Shown here: positions 57,854 through 64,000 of the stretch, piece after piece | How positions within the stretch are numbered: position 1 is the first letter of the stretch | Layout: each line of letters begins with the position of its first letter | DNA from: JANXXV01 sp038230275 | Lineage (GTDB): Bacteria > Acidobacteriota > Terriglobia > Bryobacterales > Bryobacteraceae | Length of the DNA: 64,000 nt | Assembly (NCBI GenBank): GCA_038230275.1 | Contig: JBBRNO010000002.1 | Coordinates: 51,260 to 115,259, forward strand | Direction of reading: 5' to 3' | Made by a program: the position numbers and the translations under genes | The notes under the pieces: generated by a model | Seen by the model: the letters and a program-made list of their open reading frames with translations, nothing else | Told to the model about the DNA's origin: nothing | Databases searched by the model: none

Positions 57854-59029
57854 ATGAGCTCCCGAGTCTACATTTTCGATACGACCTTACGAGACGGCGA
57901 GCAATCGCCCGGCTGCAGCATGACGGTGCCGGAAAAGCTTCGGATGGCGGAGAAGTTGGTGGCTCTGGGAGTAGACATCATGGAGGCCGGCTTCCCCATC
58001 GCCTCAGAGGGCGATTTCCAAGCCGTTGACGCGGTCAGCCGCGAGTTTCCCTGGATTCAAGTGGCGGCCTTGGCGCGGGCCAACACCCTGGATGTGGAGC
58101 GCGCCGCCCGGTCTTTGGCGCACGCCAAGCGGCCCCGAATTCACACGTTCATCGCCACCAGCGACATTCACCTGGAATACAAGCTGAAGAAGTCCCGCCA
58201 GCAGGTTCTGGACGCCGCCGTGGCCGCTGTGGAATTAGCACGCCGCCATGTGGACGACGTAGAGTTCTCCGCCGAAGATGCCACCCGCACCGATCCCGAT
58301 TATCTGGAACAAGTCTGCCGCGCCGTGGTCGCAGCGGGGGCGCGCACGGTGAACCTGCCGGACACAGTCGGCTTTTCGGTGCCACAGGAATACGCGGAAC
58401 TGATCGGCCGCATGGTGAAAGCGCTGGGCGACACCGCCATCGTCAGTGTGCACTGTCATGACGATCTCGGCCTGGCCGTCGCCAATTCGCTAGCCGCGGT
58501 GGAAGCGGGAGCGCGTCAGATTGAATGCACGATCAACGGCATCGGCGAACGCGCGGGCAACTGTTCGCTGGAGGAGATCGTGATGATCATGAACACCCGG
58601 CACGACCGCGTGCCGTATCGCACCGGCATCGTACCGGAACATCTCTTCGCCGCCAGTCAGATGCTGTCGAGCATCATCACGTTTGGGCCGCAGCCGAACA
58701 AGGCCATTGTCGGCAAGAACGCCTTCGCGCACGAAGCCGGCATTCATCAGGACGGATACCTGAAGAACCGCAGCACGTATGAGATCATCGATCCGAAGTC
58801 GGTCGGCGTCCCGGAAGGCAAGCTGGTGCTGGGAAAACATAGCGGACGGCACGCGCTGCTGGACCGCTGCAAAGATCTGGGTTTTTCGCTGAACAAGGAA
58901 GAATTGGACGCCGTCTACGAGACATTCATCGCTCTGGCGGACCGCAAGAAAGGCCTCATGGACGAGGAGATCGCCGGACTGGTTCGTCAGGAACTTCACC
59001 GGCTGGCTCAAGTCGCCGCGGCCAAATAG
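57854..59029 (+). CDS. leuA: 2-isopropylmalate synthase, short form
   Basis: 391 aa. First step of leucine synthesis: condenses acetyl-CoA with 2-oxoisovalerate. DTTLRDGEQSPG, SVHCHDDLGLAVANSLA, ECTINGIGERAGN and FAHEAGIHQDG are all present. The usual enzyme is ~510 aa; this one stops just after the catalytic and linker region (DEEIAGLVRQELH), so the C-terminal leucine-binding domain is missing. GGAG stands 9 nt before the ATG. First gene of leuABCD. Confidence 0.93.
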   Translation: MSSRVYIFDTTLRDGEQSPGCSMTVPEKLRMAEKLVALGVDIMEAGFPIASEGDFQAVDAVSREFPWIQVAALARANTLDVERAARSLAHAKRPRIHTFIATSDIHLEYKLKKSRQQVLDAAVAAVELARRHVDDVEFSAEDATRTDPDYLEQVCRAVVAAGARTVNLPDTVGFSVPQEYAELIGRMVKALGDTAIVSVHCHDDLGLAVANSLAAVEAGARQIECTINGIGERAGNCSLEEIVMIMNTRHDRVPYRTGIVPEHLFAASQMLSSIITFGPQPNKAIVGKNAFAHEAGIHQDGYLKNRSTYEIIDPKSVGVPEGKLVLGKHSGRHALLDRCKDLGFSLNKEELDAVYETFIALADRKKGLMDEEIAGLVRQELHRLAQVAAAK

Positions 59030-59052
59030 ACAAGGACCAACACACTTACATC

Positions 59053-60135
59053 ATGGACTTACACGTTCTTATTGTGCCCGGTGACGGAATCGGCACTGAG
59101 GTTACTCGCGAAGCAGTCCGCGTTCTGGAACACGTTTGCGGAAAGTACAAACACAAGCTCTTTCAGAAGGAAGCGCTGCTGGGTGGTATCGCCATTCATA
59201 AGACCGGCAGTCCGTTTCCGGACGAGACCGCCAAGCTGGCCCTCGAAGCCGATGCAACCCTGATGGGCGCGGTGGGCCTGCCGGAATTTGATAACGCGCC
59301 GCCAGAGAAGAGGCCTGAAAAAGGCCTGCTCGGCATCCGCAAGACTTTGGGAGTTTACGCGAACCTGCGGCCGGTGCGGGCGTATGCGTCGCTTATTGAA
59401 TCGTCCCCGCTCAAGAACCATCTGGTGGAAGGCACGGACATGATCATCGTGCGGGAACTGACCGGCGGCATCTATTACGGCACGCCGCGAGGCATCACCG
59501 GCAGTGGGGCCGAAGAACGCGGCACCAACACCATGACTTACACCCGTGCGGAAATCGCCCGCGTGACCCGCATGGCTTTTCATCTGGCACGGAACCGGCG
59601 CAAGAAGCTAACCAGTGTGGACAAGTCGAATGTCCTTGAAACCTCGCAGTTGTGGCGACGGGTTGTCATTGAGGTGGCGAGCGAATTCCCCGATGTGGAA
59701 CTCGACCACTTGCTGGTGGACAACTGTGCGATGCAACTGGTGCTGAATCCGAAGCGCTTTGACATTGTCGTCATGGAGAACATGTTTGGCGACATTCTGA
59801 GCGATGAGGGCGCGGTGCTGGCTGGTTCCATCGGAATGCTGCCTTCGGCCTCCATCGGCGACCGGAAGCCCTCCGGCGCGTGGGTTGGGCTGTACGAGCC
59901 AGTGCATGGATCGGCCCCCGACATCGCTGGACAAAACAAGGCGAATCCATTGGGCGCGATCGGCTCAGTCGCCGCGATGCTGGAATATAGCTTCGGATTG
60001 AAGGAAGAAGCCTCGGCGGTCAACGCCGCCGTGGAAACGGTGCTGGACAGCGGCAAGGTCACGGCGGACTTGAAGCCAAAGGGAACGCCGGCGACTACAG
60101 TGGAAGTAGGCGCAGCGGTTTGCGCGGCTATCTAG
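59053..60135 (+). CDS. leuB: 3-isopropylmalate dehydrogenase
   Basis: 360 aa NAD-dependent decarboxylating dehydrogenase, third step of leucine synthesis. VPGDGIGTEV at the start, the substrate loop VRELTGGIYYGTPRG, the metal site FGDILSDEGAVLAGSIGMLPSAS (split over residues ~245-268) and EPVHGSAPDIAGQ. Second gene of the operon; its 3' end runs to 9 bp before leuC. Confidence 0.96.
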   Translation: MDLHVLIVPGDGIGTEVTREAVRVLEHVCGKYKHKLFQKEALLGGIAIHKTGSPFPDETAKLALEADATLMGAVGLPEFDNAPPEKRPEKGLLGIRKTLGVYANLRPVRAYASLIESSPLKNHLVEGTDMIIVRELTGGIYYGTPRGITGSGAEERGTNTMTYTRAEIARVTRMAFHLARNRRKKLTSVDKSNVLETSQLWRRVVIEVASEFPDVELDHLLVDNCAMQLVLNPKRFDIVVMENMFGDILSDEGAVLAGSIGMLPSASIGDRKPSGAWVGLYEPVHGSAPDIAGQNKANPLGAIGSVAAMLEYSFGLKEEASAVNAAVETVLDSGKVTADLKPKGTPATTVEVGAAVCAAI

Positions 60136-60143
60136 GAATTCTT

Positions 60144-61550
60144 ATGAGTCAACCTCGTACCATCATCGAAAAGCTCTGGGATCAGCACATCGTCAGCGAA
60201 CAGCCGGGGGCGCCCGCGCTGATCTACATCGATCTGCATCTGGTGCACGAAGTAACATCCCCGCAAGCATTCTCGGGGCTCCGCGCGCGCGGCCTCAAAG
60301 TGCGCCGGCCGGAGCTGACGCTGGCCACCACCGATCACAGCATTCCCACCACGGCGAAATCTCTGCCGATCATCGACAAGATCGCGGCCACGCAAGTGGA
60401 TCAGCTTGAGATCAATTGCAAAGAGTTCGGGATTCCCTGCTTCGGCTTCCATAGCGATAAACAGGGCATCTGCCACGTGATTGGACCGGAGCAAGGGGCC
60501 ACACAGCCTGGGATGACCGTGGTTTGCGGCGATAGCCACACGGCCACCCACGGGGCATTCGGTGCGCTGGCATTCGGCATCGGCACCAGCGAGGTGGAGC
60601 ATGTTCTGGCCACCCAGACTTTGCTGCAACGGAAGTCCAAGACCTTTCAGGTGCTGGTGGATGGAGTTTTGAAACCCGGCGTCTCAGCCAAAGACATCAT
60701 TCTCAATCTGATCTCCCGCATCGGCATCGGAGGCGGGACCGGCTGCGTATTCGAGTTCTGCGGTTCGGCCATTCGCGGGCTCTCGATGGAAGAACGGATG
60801 ACCGTCTGCAACATGGCGATTGAAGCCGGCGCGCGGGCTGGTCTGGTGGCTCCGGACGACACCACTTACGAGTTTCTGAAGGGCCGTCCGATGGCTCCGA
60901 AGGGCGCCGATTGGGATGCCGCGGTGGCACGCTGGAAGCAACTGCCCACCGATGAAGGCGCGGTCTACGACAAGCAGATCACGATCAACGCTTCGGAGTT
61001 GGAACCGATGATTACCTTCGGCACCAACCCCGGCATGGGCATGGGCATCAGTTCGCGCATCCCGAACCCGGCATCGATCTCAGACCCGCTGGAGCGCGAC
61101 TCACTCACCAAAGCACTGCACTACATGGATCTGGAAGCCGGTGCCCCGCTGATCGGTCACAAGGTCAACGTGGTGTTCATTGGAAGCTGCACCAACTCGC
61201 GCATGTCCGATCTGCGCAACGCGGCGTCCGTTTTGAAGGGCCGCAAGGTGAGCCCGAATGTCCGTGTGATGGTGGTGCCCGGTTCGCAGGAAATCAAGCG
61301 CCAGGCGCAGGCCGAAGGTTTGGACAAGATCTTCACCGACGCCGGAGCCGAATGGCGCGAGGCTGGCTGCTCCATGTGCATCGCGATGAATGGCGATCAG
61401 TTGAAGCCCGGCGAATACAGCGTCTCCACCAGCAATCGCAACTTTGAAGGCCGGCAAGGAAAGGGCGGACGCACGTTTCTGGCGAGCCCGCTCACTGCGG
61501 CCGCCAGCGCCATCACCGGCGTAGTTACCGACGTGAGGACGTTACTCTAA
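60144..61550 (+). CDS. leuC: 3-isopropylmalate dehydratase large subunit
   Basis: 468 aa aconitase-family subunit. VVCGDSHTATHGAFGALAFG and the 4Fe-4S cysteines (FIGSCTNSRMSDL and AGCSMCIAMN) are present. The ATG at 60144 with AGGAATTC upstream is preferred over the open frame from 60120 inside leuB. Its stop overlaps the leuD start (TAATG). Confidence 0.96.
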   Translation: MSQPRTIIEKLWDQHIVSEQPGAPALIYIDLHLVHEVTSPQAFSGLRARGLKVRRPELTLATTDHSIPTTAKSLPIIDKIAATQVDQLEINCKEFGIPCFGFHSDKQGICHVIGPEQGATQPGMTVVCGDSHTATHGAFGALAFGIGTSEVEHVLATQTLLQRKSKTFQVLVDGVLKPGVSAKDIILNLISRIGIGGGTGCVFEFCGSAIRGLSMEERMTVCNMAIEAGARAGLVAPDDTTYEFLKGRPMAPKGADWDAAVARWKQLPTDEGAVYDKQITINASELEPMITFGTNPGMGMGISSRIPNPASISDPLERDSLTKALHYMDLEAGAPLIGHKVNVVFIGSCTNSRMSDLRNAASVLKGRKVSPNVRVMVVPGSQEIKRQAQAEGLDKIFTDAGAEWREAGCSMCIAMNGDQLKPGEYSVSTSNRNFEGRQGKGGRTFLASPLTAAASAITGVVTDVRTLL

Positions 61551-62161
61551 TGAAGAAGTTTACGAAGTTCGAAAGCCGGTTGCTGCCGTTCCCCATCGAC
61601 AACATCGACACCGACCAGATCATCCCTGCGCGGTTCCTGAAAACGATCACCAAGGAAGGGTTGGACAAGCAACTGTTCAACGACTGGCGCTACGATGCGG
61701 AGGGCAATCCGAAGCCCGATTTCATTCTGAATCAACCGCGGGCCCAGGGTGTTGAGATTCTGCTGGCCGGCGATAATTTCGGCTGTGGCAGTTCCCGCGA
61801 GCATGCCCCTTGGGCGCTAACCCAGTTCGGATTCCGCGCCGTGATCAGCACTTCCTTCGCGGACATCTTCAAGGGTAATTCGCTGAAGAATTCGCTGCTG
61901 CCGATTGTGGTGCCGGCTGATGTGCACTCGGCGCTATTCGCGGCGGTCGAGGCAGACCAGAATGTGCAGGTCATGGTGGATCTGGTGTCGCAGCAGTTGA
62001 CGCTTCCGGGCGGCAAACAGATTCCGTTCGCGGTTGACGAATTCTCTAAGCAGTGCCTGCTGGAAGGCGTGGACGAACTCGGTTACATCCTCAAGCAGGA
62101 AGCGGCCATCGCCGCTTTTGAAGCGAAGCGGATTGGCACCCTCAACACGCTGCAAGCCTAG
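61550..62161 (+). CDS. leuD: 3-isopropylmalate dehydratase small subunit
   Basis: 203 aa swivel domain partner of LeuC. NIDTDQIIPARFLK near the N-terminus and NFGCGSSREHAPWAL near residue 80. Coupled to leuC by a one-base overlap, last gene of leuABCD. Confidence 0.96.
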   Translation: MKKFTKFESRLLPFPIDNIDTDQIIPARFLKTITKEGLDKQLFNDWRYDAEGNPKPDFILNQPRAQGVEILLAGDNFGCGSSREHAPWALTQFGFRAVISTSFADIFKGNSLKNSLLPIVVPADVHSALFAAVEADQNVQVMVDLVSQQLTLPGGKQIPFAVDEFSKQCLLEGVDELGYILKQEAAIAAFEAKRIGTLNTLQA

Positions 62162-62267
62162 TACGTGCTTGTAAAAGTTTGGGTACCGCTCCCAAAGGGT
62201 CGCGCGAAGAATCAACGACTTACGCGATCCTTCTTCCGCTTCAAGCGGGCGCATTCGCCCCGCCAAC

Positions 62268-62295
62268 CACTCCCTTACGGTCGCGGCTCGGAAAC
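62268..62295. repeat. 28-nt dispersed repeat, copy 2
   Basis: CACTCCCTTACGGTCGCGGC with flank matches 41929-41956 at 24 of 28 positions. Located in the gap after leuD. Confidence 0.5.
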
Positions 62296-62320
62296 GGGTA
62301 CAAACGCAGTGCGAGCCGCG
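62282..62320. terminator. Hairpin after leuD, possible terminator
   Basis: CGCGGCTCG (62282-62290) pairs perfectly with CGAGCCGCG (62312-62320) across a 21-nt loop, followed by AAAA on the plus strand rather than a T run. It may end or insulate the leu operon but is not a classical Rho-independent terminator. Confidence 0.35.
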
Positions 62321-62354
62321 AAAATCCAGAACGCCCTATTTCTGCAACTAAGCC

Positions 62355-62687
62355 CTAGTTTTGGTAAACCGTGTAGCCGGCGGCATTCAAACGCGCCGGC
62401 TCTTTCGGCATCACGATCCAGGCGATGACGTAGGCGATCAGACCAACCGAAGGCGGGATGAAAGTCAGGGTCAGCCAGATCAGCCGGACTACCGTCACAT
62501 CCACATCCAGATATTTCGCAACACCGGCGCAGACTCCTGCAATCTTCTTGTCGTAGATCGAGCGGGTTAGCGGACGTGGCTGCGGTCCCCCTGACTGCCG
62601 CTGCGCGGCCTTTTCCGTGGCGGTTCCACACTGCGAACAGTAGATGTCCCGGTCCTGTAATTGAACTCCACACTTGGTACAGTACAT
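62355..62687 (-). CDS. Zinc-ribbon PspC domain membrane protein
   Basis: 110 aa. An N-terminal zinc ribbon with two CxxC pairs (CTKCG and CSQCG), then a PspC domain (KKIAGVCAGVAKYLDVDVTV) with a membrane helix pair (FIPPSVGLIAYVIAWIVMP). Such proteins are linked to envelope stress sensing. The ATG at 62687 has a strong GGAGAGGG site; the frame extends to 62720. Confidence 0.82.
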   Translation of the reverse strand: MYCTKCGVQLQDRDIYCSQCGTATEKAAQRQSGGPQPRPLTRSIYDKKIAGVCAGVAKYLDVDVTVVRLIWLTLTFIPPSVGLIAYVIAWIVMPKEPARLNAAGYTVYQN

Positions 62688-62761
62688 GGTTTCTTTCCCT
62701 CTCCACTTCAGAAAACGCAATCGGCCGGGAATATGTTCCTCGTATTCTGGGATGATTAGAT

Positions 62762-63652
62762 ATGGTGATCAAAGAGAGCGACCTTACGCCCGAAAGTGTC
62801 TATCTGAACCGGCGGCAGATCCTTACTGCTGCTGGATTTCTGGGCATGGAGAAGCTGCTGTCCGGGGCTGGGGCAGTTCAGCGGAACCCGGAATTCGTGC
62901 TCGACCGGCCGATCACGAATGAAGCCGCTGTTCTGAGCTACAACAACTTCTACGAGTTCCACGGCACCGATAAGCAGGCGGTGAAGGACCTGGTGGGGAA
63001 GTTCACCATCAGTCCCTGGACGGTGGAAGTAGGCGGCCTGGTGAACAAGCCGAAGACGTTCGACATCGACGACCTGCTGCGCACCATGCCGCTGGAGGAA
63101 CGCCTCTACCGCCACCGCTGTGTGGAGGCGTGGTCGATGGCTGTCCCGTGGACTGGCTTCCCGCTCTCGGCACTGATCAAGCTGGTGGATCCCAAGCCCG
63201 AGGCGAAGTTCGTCCGCTTCCTCAGCGCGAAGCGCGAAAAGGAGATGCCGGGCATCCCGTCTCAGCCCTGGTATCCGTGGCCTTACTTTGAGGCGCTGCG
63301 GATGGATGAAGCGATGAACCCGCTTACGCTGGTGGCTACCGGCCTCTACGGCAAGCCGCTCCCGAAGCAGAATGGCGCGCCGATCCGCATCGTGCTGCCG
63401 TGGAAGTACGGTTTCAAGAGCGCGAAGTCGCTGGTGAAAATCGAGTTTGTGAAAAGCCAGCCGGCCACCTTCTGGAACAAGCTGCAGGCCGACGAATACG
63501 GCTTCTACGCCAACGTGGATCCGAAGAAGCCGCACCCGCGCTGGTCGCAGGCGGTGGAGCGCGCCATTCCAACAATGGAACGGCGGCCCACCCTACCTTT
63601 CAACGGATACGAGAAGTACGTCGCGGGGTTGTACAAGGGTGGCGAGTGGTAG
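62762..63652 (+). CDS. msrP: MsrP/YedY-like molybdopterin oxidoreductase
   Basis: 296 aa sulfite-oxidase fold enzyme that repairs methionine sulfoxide in periplasmic proteins. An NRRQILTAAG twin-arginine-like signal, the molybdenum-ligating Cys120 (RHRCVEAWSM), and PWKYGFKSAKSLVKIEF near the C-terminus. The usual partner MsrQ (haem membrane subunit) is not next to it; the next gene is on the other strand. Confidence 0.88.
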   Translation: MVIKESDLTPESVYLNRRQILTAAGFLGMEKLLSGAGAVQRNPEFVLDRPITNEAAVLSYNNFYEFHGTDKQAVKDLVGKFTISPWTVEVGGLVNKPKTFDIDDLLRTMPLEERLYRHRCVEAWSMAVPWTGFPLSALIKLVDPKPEAKFVRFLSAKREKEMPGIPSQPWYPWPYFEALRMDEAMNPLTLVATGLYGKPLPKQNGAPIRIVLPWKYGFKSAKSLVKIEFVKSQPATFWNKLQADEYGFYANVDPKKPHPRWSQAVERAIPTMERRPTLPFNGYEKYVAGLYKGGEW

Positions 63653-63653
63653 T

Positions 63654-64000
63654 TCAATAGCTGACCTTTCCCAGGATCACGGGGCTCCTGGCGCCCGTGG
63701 CGGAGGGTAAGTTCGATGGCCGCTTGTGCCATGTTTCATATGCTAATACGGCAAAGGCGATCGCTTCCTTGGCATCGGCATCGATTCCGAATTCGTTTGA
63801 GTAGCGGAGCCGGATGTCTGGAAGGAAGGCCTTCAAGTACGCCATCATTGTTGCGTTATGGGCGCCTCCTCCCGACACGATAATCTCGCGGACTGGAAAC
63901 GGCACGAAGCGTTGAATGCCCGCCGTAACCGCGGCTGGCGTGAAGGCGGTCGCGGTCGAGATTAGATCGAGCATGGGAAGACCGGTCTCGCGTAGCTCAT
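63654..64000 (-). CDS. anmK: Anhydro-N-acetylmuramic acid kinase, C-terminal part
   Basis: Only the last ~115 codons lie in the window; the frame is open to the edge. EIIVSGGGAHNATMMAYL and FGIDADAKEAIAFAVLAYE are typical of the AnmK C-terminal lobe, which phosphorylates recycled anhydro-MurNAc. It converges on msrP with a 1-bp gap. Confidence 0.85.
   Translation of the reverse strand, partial: ELRETGLPMLDLISTATAFTPAAVTAGIQRFVPFPVREIIVSGGGAHNATMMAYLKAFLPDIRLRYSNEFGIDADAKEAIAFAVLAYETWHKRPSNLPSATGARSPVILGKVSY

Overview
The window reads as chromosome of a high-GC, Gram-negative, soil-type bacterium, most likely an acidobacterium of the Solibacter/Bryobacter kind. The Gram-negative call rests on POTRA, TonB/ExbBD, SecDF-YajC and lipobox proteins. 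The lineage call is inference from gene style and order (for example ffs-dnaX-ebfC-recR, split terminase genes, dispersed short repeats), not from a database match.

Layout. 0-16.8 kb: tRNA modification and editing (MtaB-like, AlaX), a surface-glycan style trio (radical SAM protein, membrane glycosyltransferase with a frameshift, CsaB-like pyruvyltransferase), a five-POTRA protein without a barrel, the SRP RNA directly abutting dnaX, ebfC, recR, a DUF4126 membrane protein, an M20 peptidase, a dienelactone hydrolase and an IlvD/Edd sugar-acid dehydratase. 16.8-17.9 kb: a broken membrane-protein gene and a gene-poor leader carrying a near-consensus sigma70 promoter.

17.9-29.4 kb is the most unusual part. 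An 8-kb uninterrupted gene encodes a KS-AT-ACP-aminotransferase-C-A-PCP megasynthase of the iturin/mycosubtilin layout. The residues expected at the KS, AT, ACP, C and A active sites are all substituted; only the aminotransferase lysine and the PCP serine remain. Facing it and ending 14 bp away is a tightly coupled four-gene RiPP cassette: a 65-codon Cys-rich precursor, an APH-type kinase, a HopA1-type lyase and a zinc LanC cyclase. This resembles a class V lanthipeptide system with a LanC-fold cyclase.

29.5-41.9 kb: lpdA-lipB-E2 of a 2-oxoacid dehydrogenase, a phospholipase D-like protein, and gltBD with a divergent LysR regulator. 41.9-47.5 kb is an accessory patch: terminase-like small and split large subunits, dispersed repeats, a duplicated and decaying UPF0175/DUF3368 toxin-antitoxin module, hicBA and a VapC-like PIN gene. 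47.5-55.6 kb (minus strand): tgt-yajC-secD-secF-tonB-exbB-exbD-exbD-TPR lipoprotein, ending at a clear terminator. 55.6-64 kb: a Doc-type toxin pair, a LysR regulator divergent from leuABCD across a perfect palindrome, a PspC protein, an MsrP-like oxidoreductase and the end of anmK.

All assignments come from reading motifs by eye. No alignment, domain search or composition calculation was run.
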